Source of the DNA: Sedimenticola selenatireducens DSM 17993
GTDB taxonomy: Bacteria; Pseudomonadota; Gammaproteobacteria; Chromatiales; Chromatiaceae
Length of the DNA: 64,000 nucleotides
Direction: 5' to 3'
NCBI RefSeq assembly: GCF_000428045.1
Contig: NZ_KE386617.1
Span: forward strand, 189,754-253,753
Shown: positions 36,726 through 45,860 of the stretch, in pieces
How the letters are laid out: each line of letters begins with the position of its first letter
Numbering within the stretch: position 1 is the first letter of the stretch
Notes under the pieces: generated by a model
Database searches by the model: none
Told to the model about the DNA's origin: nothing
What the model saw: only the letters and a program-made list of their open reading frames with translations
Program-made: the position numbers and the translations under genes

Positions 36726-37462
36726 GTGGACTAGCGAGTTATACCGCGATTCAGGAGATGGATGCCGATACCCTGGTTAACCGGCATGCCCCGCTGGTCA
36801 AGCGTATCGCCTACCACCTGATGAATCGCCTGCCGCCCAATGTACAGGCGGATGATTTGATACAGGCCGGGATGATCGGGCTGCTTGAGGCGAGTAGAAA
36901 TTATGACCCCAGCCAGGGAGCCAGTTTCGAAACCTACGCAGGGATTCGTATTCGTGGCGCAATGCTGGATGAGATCCGGCGCAGCGACTGGACGCCCCGT
37001 TCCGTGCATCGAAAGGCGAGGATGGTAGCGGATGCCATGCGCTCTATTGAAAATGAGCAGGGACGTGATGCCCGGGACGTGGAAGTGGCGGAAGTGCTGG
37101 ATATGAACCTGGTTCAGTACCATCGTATCCTGCAGGATGCGGCGGGCTGTCGGATCTTCAGTATTGAAGAGCTGCAGGCAGTGGGTGAATTGCCCATTGA
37201 CGGCGGTGACAGTCAGGCGGGGGGGCTGTTTGACGGCATGCAGAAGGATGCCTTTAAAAAGGCCCTGGCAGAGGCGATTGCCGGCCTGCCGGAGCGGGAG
37301 AGATTGGTAATCGCACTTTATTATGATGAGGAGATGAACCTGCGAGAGATTGGGCAGGTTCTTGGAGTTAGCGAATCAAGGGTATGCCAGATACACAGCC
37401 AGGCCACCCTGCGGTTACGCGCCCGCCTTGCAGATTGGTTATCCGATGCAGATGAGCTCTGA
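36722..37462 (+). CDS. fliA: flagellar sigma factor FliA (sigma-28)
   Basis: 246 residues from GTG 36722 overlapping the fleN stop. Region 2 (LVKRIAYHLMNRLPPNVQADDLIQAG, FETYAGIRIRGAMLDEIR) and region 4 (LREIGQVLGVSESRVCQIHSQA) are typical of FliA. Directs late genes such as flagellin and receptors, and is held back by FlgM until the hook is finished. flgM is not in the window. Confidence 0.97.
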   Translation: MSGLASYTAIQEMDADTLVNRHAPLVKRIAYHLMNRLPPNVQADDLIQAGMIGLLEASRNYDPSQGASFETYAGIRIRGAMLDEIRRSDWTPRSVHRKARMVADAMRSIENEQGRDARDVEVAEVLDMNLVQYHRILQDAAGCRIFSIEELQAVGELPIDGGDSQAGGLFDGMQKDAFKKALAEAIAGLPERERLVIALYYDEEMNLREIGQVLGVSESRVCQIHSQATLRLRARLADWLSDADEL

Positions 37463-37506
37463 TCGGTCTATGAAAACGAATAACGGCATCGAGTTTGGAG
37501 GTTGCC

Positions 37507-37893
37507 TTGAATAAAAACATGAAGATTCTCATTGTGGACGATTTTTCCACAATGCGACGGATTATTAAGAATCTGCTTCGGGATCTGGGATTCACCAATA
37601 CCCAGGAAGCGGACGATGGTAATACCGCCTTGCCCATGTTGCAGTCAGGTAACTTTGATTTCCTGGTAACGGACTGGAATATGCCGGGCATGACCGGGAT
37701 TGATCTGCTGAAAGCGGTGCGGGCAGACCCCAACCTGGTCAAACTTCCGGTGTTGATGGTCACTGCCGAATCGAAGCGTGAGCAGATCATCGAGGCGGCC
37801 CAGGCGGGAGTCAATGGCTATGTAGTCAAGCCATTTACCGCGGTGACGCTGGAAGAGAAGATCAGCAAGATTTTTGAACGTGTAGGCAGCTAA
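37507..37893 (+). CDS. cheY: chemotaxis response regulator CheY
   Basis: 128 residues from TTG 37507, which has GGAGG five bases upstream; ATG 37519 is further away. [18 protein letters not shown], Asp56 in [13 protein letters not shown] and the Lys in VVKPFT are the normal active-site set. Phospho-CheY binds FliM and reverses the motor. cheZ and cheA follow in the same direction. Confidence 0.97.
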   Translation: MNKNMKILIVDDFSTMRRIIKNLLRDLGFTNTQEADDGNTALPMLQSGNFDFLVTDWNMPGMTGIDLLKAVRADPNLVKLPVLMVTAESKREQIIEAAQAGVNGYVVKPFTAVTLEEKISKIFERVGS

Positions 37894-37926
37894 CCGGCAG
37901 CATGACGAATCGGTCTGGAGAAATAA

Positions 37927-38640
37927 ATGGACAACGATGAACGTCTGATGCTGGCGAAGCAGCTGGTAGAGCATCTGGAGGCAGGGAATGAAGCTGAAGC
38001 GACACATGTCAGTTCCCTTCTTACCGAAGGTGTCGAGAGCAAACTGTTTCTGGAAGTTGGGCGCTTGACCCGTGAGTTGCATGAAGCGATCAATGAGTTC
38101 CTGCTTGACCCGCGCATCAATGAAATGGCCCAGGTGGAAATCCCGGACGCCAGTGAGCGACTCACTTATGTGATTACCATGACCGAGAAATCGGCTAATA
38201 CCACGCTAGGTGCGGTCGAGGCAGGGCTGCCCCTGGCGGATGATCTGGGTGTGAAGGCGCGCGCCATATCGGAACAATGGGAGCGGTTTTGCAATCGTGA
38301 ACTTTCTGTCGATGACTTCAGGGAATTGAGCAGGGAACTGGGCGGCTTTCTGGCATTGACCACCGAACGGTCGAAACAGCTGCATGGTCATCTGACCGAA
38401 GTGCTGATGGCGCAGGATTTTCAGGATCTGACCGGACAGATTATCCGGCAGGTGATTACCCTGGTGCATGATGTGGAAGACAAGCTGGTGCAGCTGGTTC
38501 GGATATCCGGCTCAAAGTTGCCGGAAAAACAAAAAGATGCAAAAAAACTGGAGGGGCCGGTCATCCCCGGCATTGACCAGGGTGACACGGTCAGTGGACA
38601 GGATGATGTGGACGACCTGCTATCCAGTTTGGGCTTTTAG
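37927..38640 (+). CDS. cheZ: CheY-P phosphatase CheZ
   Basis: 237 residues, helical. The catalytic region has VLMAQDFQDLTGQIIRQV, with the Gln that positions water on CheY-P. The last twelve residues (226-237) read DDVDDLLSSLGF, the known CheY-binding tail. CheZ removes phosphate from CheY-P. The tail is one of five copies of a shared acidic-LL motif in this cluster. Confidence 0.95.
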   Translation: MDNDERLMLAKQLVEHLEAGNEAEATHVSSLLTEGVESKLFLEVGRLTRELHEAINEFLLDPRINEMAQVEIPDASERLTYVITMTEKSANTTLGAVEAGLPLADDLGVKARAISEQWERFCNRELSVDDFRELSRELGGFLALTTERSKQLHGHLTEVLMAQDFQDLTGQIIRQVITLVHDVEDKLVQLVRISGSKLPEKQKDAKKLEGPVIPGIDQGDTVSGQDDVDDLLSSLGF

Positions 38641-38652
38641 AGGTGTCGAAGC

Positions 38653-40878
38653 ATGGCCATTGATATGGATGACGAGATCCTGCAGGACTTTCTGGTTGAG
38701 GCCGGGGAGATACTCGAGCAGCTGAATGAACAGTTGGTGGATCTGGAGCAGCGTCCTGACGATTATGATCTGTTAAACGCGGTATTTCGCGGCTTCCATA
38801 CAATCAAGGGCGGTGCGGGGTTTCTGAGTATTGACCCGCTGGTAACCGTCTGCCACCGGGCGGAAGATGTATTTAACATATTGCGCCAGGGGCAGCGGCG
38901 AGTGGATGCGGCACTCATGGATGCCGTTTTGCAGGTACTGGACGTGGTGAACGAGATGTTTGCCCGGGTGCAGTCTGGTGAAGAGCCGGATGAGGCCGAC
39001 CCCGGACTGATCGAGACGCTGCATCAGCTTGCCATCCCTGAAAGCGAGGCGGTTGCAGAGTCTACAGTCCAGGCGGTGGAACCGGTTGTCGTAGCAGAAC
39101 CGGAACCAGAGCTGGAATTTGCCACTGCGGAACTTGAGGAGACAGCGACAGCATCCGCATCAGGGTCGTTTCCCGATCCCGCTCTCGGCGGTGATGACAT
39201 CACGGAAGAAGAGTTTGAAAAGCTGCTCGATCAACTCCACGGAACCGGTAAGCACGGCGGGACGCCAGCACAGGCCCCTGCAGCAAAACCGGCGCCGGCT
39301 TCGCAACCGCTGGCGGCGGGCAGTGATGATATTACGGAAGATGAGTTTGAGGATCTGCTGGACCAGTTGCATGGCAAAGGTCAGTTTGGCGGTCTGCCTG
39401 CAACAGGTGAACAGACATCCGCTGTGGTTGCCCCCCAAGCGGCGGCTACCGAATCCGATGATATCACCGAAGAGGAGTTTGATGCGCTTCTCGATGAATT
39501 GCATGGCAAAGGCAAATTTGGCGCGATCAATGGTTCGGCGGAAGCCGCGAATAAGCCTTCCGGTGCGGTAGTCGGAAAACCGGAGTCTGCGGCAAAGCCA
39601 GCGGCCTCGTCTGAAAAACCGAAGCCGACTATCAGCCGGCCGGCCCCGGCCAAAGCACCCGAAAAAACGGAAAGTGCGCAAGCACAGGCGCGCAAGTCCC
39701 CTCCTGCCGCAGCAGAGACCACCATCCGTGTCGATACCGCCAGGCTGGATGAGATCATGAACATGGTCGGTGAGCTGGTGCTGGTGCGAAACCGACTCGA
39801 AACCCTCAAGGCCAAACTGGGGGATGAAGAGGTTGCCACAGCGGTAGCCAACCTGGACGTAGTGACATCCGATCTGCAGAACTCGGTAATGAAGACCCGG
39901 ATGCAGCCGGTGAAAAAGGTGTTCGGCCGTTTTCCCCGTGTGGTCAGAGATCTGGCGCGCAGCCTCAAGAAAGAGATCGATCTTGAACTGCATGGCGAGG
40001 AGACCGATCTGGACAAGAACCTGGTCGAGGCGCTGTCTGATCCCATGGTGCATCTGGTGCGCAATGCTGTCGATCACGGTATCGAGAGCCCGGACGAGAG
40101 AGAGGCCGCCGGAAAACCGCGCAAGGGTAAGGTGGTACTCTCCGCTGCCCAGGCCGGCGACCATATCCTGTTGACCATCGCCGACGACGGCAAAGGCATG
40201 GACCCCAATGTGCTGCGTCGTAAGGCGGTTGAAAAAGGCATGATGGATGAAGAGGCGGCGGCCCGTCTGGACGACAAGGGTTGCTATAACCTGATTTTTG
40301 CGGCTGGCTTTTCGACCAAGACCGAGATTTCCGATGTGTCGGGACGGGGTGTCGGTATGGATGTGGTCAAGACCCGTATTGCCCAGATGAACGGTCAGGT
40401 GGAGATCGACTCCGAATATGGCAAAGGTAGTCTGATTACCATCAAGCTGCCGCTGACGCTGGCCATTCTGCCGACTCTCATGGTAGTGCTGGGCAAGCAG
40501 CCGTTCGCGCTGCCGCTGGCCAGTGTGGTGGAGATATTCAATCTCGACCTGAAGCGCACCAACGTGGTGGATGGCCAGCTGACCATCATGGTGCGGGAGC
40601 GTGCACTGCCGCTCTTCTATCTGCATAAATGGCTGGTTCCCGGTAGTGCCCGGGGAAACCGGGAAGCGAGTGGACACGTGGTGGTGGTCACCGTGGGGAA
40701 TACCCAGGTCGGCCTGGTGGTGGATCACCTGATCGGTCAGGAGGAGGTAGTGATCAAACCGTTGGGAGCACTGCTGCAGGGATTGGATGGCATGGCAGGC
40801 GCCACCATCACGGGCGATGGAAATATTGCCCTTATTCTGGATATTCCTGGGCTGATGAGAAAATATGCCCGTCGCTGA
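38653..40878 (+). CDS. cheA: chemotaxis histidine kinase CheA with triple repeat in place of P2
   Basis: 741 residues. P1 has His49 in FRGFHTIKGGAGFL. Residues ~126-355 form an Ala/Pro/Glu-rich linker without a visible folded P2 domain; it holds three 23-residue repeats (see separate entry). P3 dimer domain begins near 356 (RLDEIMNMVGELVLVRNRL). P4 ATPase has HLVRNAVDHGIE and GRGVGMDVV, and P5 (CheW-like) ends with MRKYARR. In E. coli P2 docks CheY and CheB, so the repeats are the best candidate for that job here. It belongs to the cheYZAB operon. Confidence 0.95.
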   Translation: MAIDMDDEILQDFLVEAGEILEQLNEQLVDLEQRPDDYDLLNAVFRGFHTIKGGAGFLSIDPLVTVCHRAEDVFNILRQGQRRVDAALMDAVLQVLDVVNEMFARVQSGEEPDEADPGLIETLHQLAIPESEAVAESTVQAVEPVVVAEPEPELEFATAELEETATASASGSFPDPALGGDDITEEEFEKLLDQLHGTGKHGGTPAQAPAAKPAPASQPLAAGSDDITEDEFEDLLDQLHGKGQFGGLPATGEQTSAVVAPQAAATESDDITEEEFDALLDELHGKGKFGAINGSAEAANKPSGAVVGKPESAAKPAASSEKPKPTISRPAPAKAPEKTESAQAQARKSPPAAAETTIRVDTARLDEIMNMVGELVLVRNRLETLKAKLGDEEVATAVANLDVVTSDLQNSVMKTRMQPVKKVFGRFPRVVRDLARSLKKEIDLELHGEETDLDKNLVEALSDPMVHLVRNAVDHGIESPDEREAAGKPRKGKVVLSAAQAGDHILLTIADDGKGMDPNVLRRKAVEKGMMDEEAAARLDDKGCYNLIFAAGFSTKTEISDVSGRGVGMDVVKTRIAQMNGQVEIDSEYGKGSLITIKLPLTLAILPTLMVVLGKQPFALPLASVVEIFNLDLKRTNVVDGQLTIMVRERALPLFYLHKWLVPGSARGNREASGHVVVVTVGNTQVGLVVDHLIGQEEVVIKPLGALLQGLDGMAGATITGDGNIALILDIPGLMRKYARR
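39193..39525 (+). repeat. three in-frame repeats in CheA with 44-residue period
   Basis: Units start at residues 181, 225 and 269 (39193, 39325, 39457), exactly 132 bases apart. The cores read DDITEEEFEKLLDQLHG, DDITEDEFEDLLDQLHG and DDITEEEFDALLDELHG, each followed by a Gly/Lys pair and a variable Ala/Pro spacer. The spacers differ in DNA sequence, so the repeats are old and kept by selection rather than a recent duplication. Confidence 0.9.
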
Positions 40879-40935
40879 CCGGAATTACCAGAGCTGTCCT
40901 CTGTCCGCAGCCGGTAATCTGCGAGTAACACGGTA

Positions 40936-41991
40936 ATGATTGCCTCCAAGGTCCGTGTGCTGGTGGTCGACGATTCTGCCTTCTTTCGCAGAAGGATCGC
41001 CGCCATGCTGGGCAATGATCCGATGATCGAGGTGGTCGGCTTCGCCGGTGACGGCCGGAGCGCCATTATCGAGGCCCGTAGACTGAAACCCGATGTCATC
41101 ACCATGGATGTGGAGATGCCGGTGCTCGATGGTATCAGTGCGGTAAAGCGCATCGTGGCGGAAAATCCGATACCGATCCTGATGTTTTCATCACTCACCC
41201 ATGAAGGTGCCAAGGCCACGCTGGATGCCCTGGAAGCGGGAGCGGTGGATTTTCTGCCGAAACAGTTTGACAGCGCCACCAACCGGGAGGCCTCAACACT
41301 ACTGGCGCGTCGGGTGCTGGCGATCGGTACGCGCGGTGTTACCCGCCGGCTTGGGACTATCATAAAACCACAGCCGGTCGCCAGGCCTGTCGAGCAGAGA
41401 GCCGTTGTTCCGATCCATAGAGGCAGTTACAAACTGGTCGCGATAGGAGCGTCGACCGGCGGTCCGGTAGCTATTCAGACTTTACTCGCTTCGCTGCCGG
41501 CGAACTTTCCCCTGCCGATTATCATTGTTGTGCACATGCCGGCCAGTTTTACCCCGGCCTATGCGGAACGGCTTGATTCCCAGTGCTCCATCACGATCAA
41601 AGAGGCGGCGGACGGGGATCTGCTGCGACCCGCGCATGCCTATCTCGCGCCGGGTGGAAAACAGATGGTCCTGGAGCGCCGTGGCGAGGGTACGGTGATC
41701 CGGATCAAGGAGAGTACCTCGGATCAGACCTATCGCCCCTGTGTTGATGTAAGCCTTGGCTCGGCGGCGCGCCTGATGCCGCGCGATGTGCTGGCAATCA
41801 TCCTGACCGGCATGGGTGCCGATGGAAAACAGGCGGCACGGGCGCTCAAGGAGGGCGGTTCAACCGTCTGGTCGCAAAGTGAAGAGAGCTGTGTGGTCTA
41901 TGGCATGCCTCAGGCGGTTGAAAAGGCGGGGCTGTCCGATCGCGTGCTCAACCTGGCGGATATCGGACCCAGTCTGATCAAGGCGGTGTAG
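40936..41991 (+). CDS. cheB: chemotaxis methylesterase CheB
   Basis: 351 residues. N-terminal receiver with VDDSAFFRR and Asp58 in VITMDVEMP. C-terminal methylesterase with GASTGGPVAIQTLL (catalytic Ser), HMPASFTPAYAERL and LTGMGADGKQAARAL. It removes methyl groups from receptors when phosphorylated by CheA. No cheR is in this cluster, as in Pseudomonas, where it lies elsewhere. Confidence 0.96.
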   Translation: MIASKVRVLVVDDSAFFRRRIAAMLGNDPMIEVVGFAGDGRSAIIEARRLKPDVITMDVEMPVLDGISAVKRIVAENPIPILMFSSLTHEGAKATLDALEAGAVDFLPKQFDSATNREASTLLARRVLAIGTRGVTRRLGTIIKPQPVARPVEQRAVVPIHRGSYKLVAIGASTGGPVAIQTLLASLPANFPLPIIIVVHMPASFTPAYAERLDSQCSITIKEAADGDLLRPAHAYLAPGGKQMVLERRGEGTVIRIKESTSDQTYRPCVDVSLGSAARLMPRDVLAIILTGMGADGKQAARALKEGGSTVWSQSEESCVVYGMPQAVEKAGLSDRVLNLADIGPSLIKAV

Positions 41992-41992
41992 T

Positions 41993-42733
41993 GTGGATTA
42001 TCTGAGCATAGTCGGCATGATCATCGCATTCGGCGCCATTCTGGGCGGCAATGCGCTGGAAGGTGGGGATGTCGGCGCACTGGCCAACGGTCCGGCGCTG
42101 GTCATCGTGTTCGGCGGTACCATCGGTGCCATCATGCTACAGACACCCATGGTGGTGTTTCTGCACGCCCTGCGTTCTGCCGGGAATGTATTCAGACCAC
42201 CGCGACAAAAGCTGAATCCCACTATCAAGAAGCTGGTTGACTGGAGCAATATCGCCAGGAAAGAGGGGCTACTTGGATTGGAGGAGATTGCCGAAAAGGA
42301 ACCTGACCTGTTTATCCGCAAGGGCATGCAGTTGCTGGTGGACGGCAGTGAACCCGAAGTGATCCGCAATATTCTGGAGGTGGAGATAGAGACCCGTGAA
42401 CATCATGATCTCCAGGCAGCGAAGGTTTTTGAAGGTATGGGGGGCTTTTCGCCCACGATCGGGATTATCGGCGCGGTGATGGGGCTGATTCACGTCATGC
42501 AGAATCTGGCTGATCCCAGTAAGCTGGGCAGCGGTATTGCCACGGCATTTGTGGCTACAATCTATGGCGTCGGCTTGGCAAACCTGTTTCTGCTCCCATT
42601 CGGTAACAAGTTGAAGGCGCTCGCCTTTAGCCAGACACATTATCGGGAGATGGTGGTTGAAGGCATCGTGTCCATCGCTGAAGGGGAGAATCCGCGCAAT
42701 ATCGAATCAAAGCTTCAGGGATATATCATCTGA
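41993..42733 (+). CDS. motC: flagellar motor stator protein MotC (MotA-like)
   Basis: 246 residues from GTG 41993. Four helices, with the MotA signature GGFSPTIGIIGAVMGLIHVM and AFVATIYGVGLANLFLLPFGNKL. The set motC-motD inside the che cluster is the second stator of pseudomonads. Stop and next start overlap (42733). Confidence 0.95.
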   Translation: MDYLSIVGMIIAFGAILGGNALEGGDVGALANGPALVIVFGGTIGAIMLQTPMVVFLHALRSAGNVFRPPRQKLNPTIKKLVDWSNIARKEGLLGLEEIAEKEPDLFIRKGMQLLVDGSEPEVIRNILEVEIETREHHDLQAAKVFEGMGGFSPTIGIIGAVMGLIHVMQNLADPSKLGSGIATAFVATIYGVGLANLFLLPFGNKLKALAFSQTHYREMVVEGIVSIAEGENPRNIESKLQGYII

Positions 42734-43563
42734 TGGCGCGCAGAAGACGGCATGAAGAGCACGAAAACCACGAACGGTGGCTGGTCTCCTATGCCGACTT
42801 TATCACCCTGTTGTTTGCCTTTTTTGTTGTCATGTACTCGATTTCATCGGTGAATGACGGCAAGTACCGGGTGCTGTCGAATACCCTGACGGAAGCCTTT
42901 GTCGCCCCGGTACGCAGCAGCGATCCCATACAGGTTGGGGAAGAGTTGCGTAGTCTGACACCGCAGATGGGTGAACCTGTCGTGCCGGCACAAAATCCGC
43001 CCGCATCCATTCCTTCGGATACCTTGTCCGAGGAGATGAATGGCACCTCGATCGTTGATATCCGCACTTTGGACTCGGTAGAAAACGAACTTTCCCAGGC
43101 GCTGCTGGAATATGTTAATCAGGGGCTGGTCAATGTGACCCGCACTGATCGGGGTGTTGAGGTGGAGATGAAGAGCAGTATGCTCTTTGAAAGCGGCAGT
43201 GCCAGGCTCTCCAGGGAGGCCCTGAAGGCGTTGCGGAATGTGATCCTCATCGTTAAACCATTACCCAATATGATCAATGTGGAGGGGCATACTGACAATG
43301 TACCGATCAGTACCATCAGTTTCCCATCCAACTGGGAGCTTTCAGCGGCTCGCGCGGCCAGTGTGGTGCACTATTTTGCCAAGTTGGGTGTCGCCTCGGA
43401 GCGGATGGCCGCTATCGGCTACGGTGAGTTCCGTCCACTTTCCAGCAATGATTCCGTCGAGGGAAGAAGGAACAACCGACGGGTCAACCTGCTGATAATG
43501 TCGCAACAGATGACGGACGGAACCGAATACACGCCGGAATCCACAAGCGGGGGTGGAGGATGA
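42733..43563 (+). CDS. motD: flagellar motor stator protein MotD (MotB-like)
   Basis: 276 residues. One N-terminal helix with the proton-carrying Asp in WLVSYADFITLLFAFFVVMYS, a plug/linker region rich in Pro and Glu, and a C-terminal OmpA-type peptidoglycan-binding domain (VEGHTDNVPI, SAARAASVV, GYGEFRP, RRNNRRV). The Asp suggests proton use, but the MotB Asp is shared by Na+ stators. It overlaps parA by four bases. Confidence 0.95.
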   Translation: MARRRRHEEHENHERWLVSYADFITLLFAFFVVMYSISSVNDGKYRVLSNTLTEAFVAPVRSSDPIQVGEELRSLTPQMGEPVVPAQNPPASIPSDTLSEEMNGTSIVDIRTLDSVENELSQALLEYVNQGLVNVTRTDRGVEVEMKSSMLFESGSARLSREALKALRNVILIVKPLPNMINVEGHTDNVPISTISFPSNWELSAARAASVVHYFAKLGVASERMAAIGYGEFRPLSSNDSVEGRRNNRRVNLLIMSQQMTDGTEYTPESTSGGGG

Positions 43564-44360
43564 AAGTCTGGACCATCGCCAATCAGAAGGGTGGGGTGGG
43601 AAAAACCACCACGGCGGTTACCCTGGGCGGTCTGCTCTCGGTGTGGGGATTTCGTACGCTGCTGGTGGACATTGATCCACATGGTTCGCTAACCAGCTAT
43701 TTCCGCTATGACCCGGATGTCATTGAAGAGAGCACATACAGCCTGTTTCAGGCGGCGGCCGAAAAAAAGCCTATCGACCCCGCTACCCTGTTGTACCAGA
43801 CCGGTACCGAGGGATTGCAACTGTTGCCTGCATCGGTAGCCCTGGCAACGCTGGACCGACAGGCGGGGCGTATGGAAGGGATGGGGCTGGTGCTCAAGCG
43901 GGCTTTTGAATCACTATCAGGACAATTTGACTATGTGATGATCGATTGCCCACCGATGCTGGGCGTACTCATGGTCAACGCGCTGGCCGCCTGTGAACGG
44001 CTGGTTATCCCGGTGCAGACGGAATTTCTTGCACTGAAAGGCCTGGAGCGTATGCTGCATACGTTGAAAATGGTACTCAAGTCGAGGACAACACCACTCC
44101 CGTACACCATCGTACCCACCATGTTTGATCGCCGCACCCGGGCCTCGGTGGATAGTTTACGCGTACTCAGGGAGACATACCGACAGCACATCTGGAGCGG
44201 CGTTATCCCGGTGGATACCCGTTTTCGGGAGGCGAGCAAGGTGGGTTTGCCGCCGCCGGTGGCGGACCCGAGGGGTAAAGGTGTGGAAGCATACACGGCG
44301 CTGCTTGAACTGCTACAGAGTGAGGCGATATCAATGCCTGTCCCGGGTGTTGCACGATGA
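43560..44360 (+). CDS. parC: ParA-family ATPase of the polar chemotaxis array
   Basis: 266 residues. Deviant Walker A KGGVGKTTT, DIDPHGSLT and VMIDCPPML are ParA-like. In Vibrio the equivalent ParC positions chemosensory arrays at the cell pole; in Pseudomonas it is the gene after motD. The start overlaps motD and the stop overlaps the next gene, so the order is functional rather than incidental. Gene symbol by context. Confidence 0.88.
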   Translation: MKVWTIANQKGGVGKTTTAVTLGGLLSVWGFRTLLVDIDPHGSLTSYFRYDPDVIEESTYSLFQAAAEKKPIDPATLLYQTGTEGLQLLPASVALATLDRQAGRMEGMGLVLKRAFESLSGQFDYVMIDCPPMLGVLMVNALAACERLVIPVQTEFLALKGLERMLHTLKMVLKSRTTPLPYTIVPTMFDRRTRASVDSLRVLRETYRQHIWSGVIPVDTRFREASKVGLPPPVADPRGKGVEAYTALLELLQSEAISMPVPGVAR

Positions 44361-45091
44361 GCACGGATCCGAACAAGCCCAAGGCGGTATTGCATGCCCC
44401 GGAGCAGGCGATCGATACTTATCTGTCCGCCTTGCTGAGTGAGGTGGAAGAGTACCAGGAGACGCCGAAACAGACGCCGACGGCTCCTGTTCAGGAACAG
44501 CCGAGGCTGGCACAGGTGGTGGAGATCCGCCAGGGAGTCCATGCGGAAGCCCCGGTTCAGCCGCCGCCGGCTATAGAAACCGCTCAGACGGTCGATACAG
44601 CAGTAGAGATACCCGAAGAGCAGCCGGGTGAAACTGCCGAGATTGTTCCGGACTGGGGGGCATCAAGGTTCCAATGCCTGCCTTTCAAGGTCCGCGGTAT
44701 GAACCTGGTGGTACCACTTATGTCGCTCTGCAGTATCTCCGAGTGGGATCAGGATCTGACGCAGATTCCCGGTCAGCCCGACTGGTATATGGGGGTGTTT
44801 GTACATCGGGACCAACGTGTTGTGGTCATCGATACCGCCCAACTGATCATGCCTGAGCGTCTGGAGAAAGTGTCCGAGAGGCGACAGCGTGGCAGCCATG
44901 TACTGATAGTCGGGGATGGCCGCTGGGGACTGGCTTGCGATAGCCTGCAAAGCCCGCTGACACTGGGGAAAGATGATGTTCGCTGGCGCAGGGGAGAGGG
45001 TTACCGTTCCTGGATGGCCGGCACGGTCATTGACCAACTGAGTGTACTGCTCAATGTCGATGCATTGTTGGATATGGTTGGGCATAAATAA
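44357..45091 (+). CDS. parP: CheW-domain protein, ParP-like
   Basis: 244 residues. A Gln/Pro/Glu-rich N-terminal half (~105 residues) is followed by a CheW-like domain (FQCLPFKVRGMNLVVPLMSL, MGVFVHRDQRVVVIDTAQLI). ParP links CheA in the array to ParC in Vibrio. In Vibrio the contact lies in a CheA linker element (AIF), so the linker of CheA here may also be a partner. The symbol is given by position and domain. Confidence 0.85.
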   Translation: MSTDPNKPKAVLHAPEQAIDTYLSALLSEVEEYQETPKQTPTAPVQEQPRLAQVVEIRQGVHAEAPVQPPPAIETAQTVDTAVEIPEEQPGETAEIVPDWGASRFQCLPFKVRGMNLVVPLMSLCSISEWDQDLTQIPGQPDWYMGVFVHRDQRVVVIDTAQLIMPERLEKVSERRQRGSHVLIVGDGRWGLACDSLQSPLTLGKDDVRWRRGEGYRSWMAGTVIDQLSVLLNVDALLDMVGHK

Positions 45092-45165
45092 TGCTGTTAA
45101 TTTCAGTATTGCCCCAAGGGTGTCATGAAATTGACATATAATTTTGGTGAAGCAGAGGTACGGCC

Positions 45166-45648
45166 ATGACTACTCGCGTTGCCGAGGGTTCAGCAAATGA
45201 TCCGGTTTATCAACTGGTTACATTCCGTCTGGAAGATGAGACCTATGGCATCAATGTGATGCATGTACAGGAGGTGCTGCGGGTTACGGAGATAGCTCCG
45301 GTACCCGGAGCTCCCCCCTATGTGCTGGGGATCATTAATCTGCGTGGCAATGTCGTTACCGTAATCGACACCCGCAGCCGCTTTGGGTTACCCCCGGGGG
45401 ATATCGATGAAGCGAGCCGGATTGTGATTATTGAATCCGAGATGCAGGTAGTCGGCATTCTGGTGGATAGTGTTGCCGAGGTGGTTGAGCTGCGCGGATC
45501 GGAGATCGATTCAGCGCCGAATGTTGGCAACGAAGACAGTTCCAAGTTTATCCAGGGCGTTGCAACACGTGAAAACGATCTACTGATTGTGGTGGACCTG
45601 AACAAGTTATTGAGCGAAGAAGAGTGGGATCAGGTCGGTATGTTCTGA
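45166..45648 (+). CDS. cheW: chemotaxis adaptor CheW
   Basis: 160 residues, one CheW domain: LVTFRLEDETYGINVMHVQEVLR, LGIINLRGNVVTVIDTRSRFGL, VDSVAEVVELRGSEI. It couples receptors to CheA. 74 bases separate it from parP. A TTGACA and TATAAT lie side by side at about 45133-45144, too close to be one promoter. Confidence 0.95.
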   Translation: MTTRVAEGSANDPVYQLVTFRLEDETYGINVMHVQEVLRVTEIAPVPGAPPYVLGIINLRGNVVTVIDTRSRFGLPPGDIDEASRIVIIESEMQVVGILVDSVAEVVELRGSEIDSAPNVGNEDSSKFIQGVATRENDLLIVVDLNKLLSEEEWDQVGMF

Positions 45649-45673
45649 TATAAACGGTACCAGGAGGTGAACC

Positions 45674-45850
45674 ATGTCGGAAATCAGCCAGCCAACACCA
45701 GTCAAGCCAGCCTGGCCAGTGCGGCGTGATGAATCCAGGCAGAAGCGCACCGGGTCCGAGTCGCAGGACAAGCAAAAGAAGAAAAAACTCCCCCCGGAGC
45801 CGACAGGCGATGGGGGAAAAAAATATCCACAAATCGACGATTACGCCTGA
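45674..45850 (+). CDS. small basic protein between cheW and DUF2802 gene
   Basis: 58 residues. ATG 45674 has a near-perfect Shine-Dalgarno (AGGAGGTGA at 45662-45670). The protein is hydrophilic and disordered-looking: N-terminal SEISQPTPVKPAWPVRRDE, then a lysine run (KQKKKKLPPEP) and a C-terminus GKKYPQIDDYA. The gene after cheW in Pseudomonas-type clusters is often a small unnamed one, so this may be an ortholog. No membrane segment. Role unknown. Confidence 0.75.
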   Translation: MSEISQPTPVKPAWPVRRDESRQKRTGSESQDKQKKKKLPPEPTGDGGKKYPQIDDYA

Positions 45851-45860
45851 TTGACCTGTT

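Noticed and set aside
39160..40728. 522-codon open frame on the minus strand across cheA
   Set aside because: It is the mirror of cheA codon bias in GC-rich DNA. The product has long His/Gln/Arg-rich stretches, no domain, and no ribosome site. cheA on the plus strand is certain.
45133..45144. TTGACA directly joined to TATAAT before cheW
   Set aside because: The elements have no spacer between them and neither finds a partner at 16-18 bases, so not called as a promoter.
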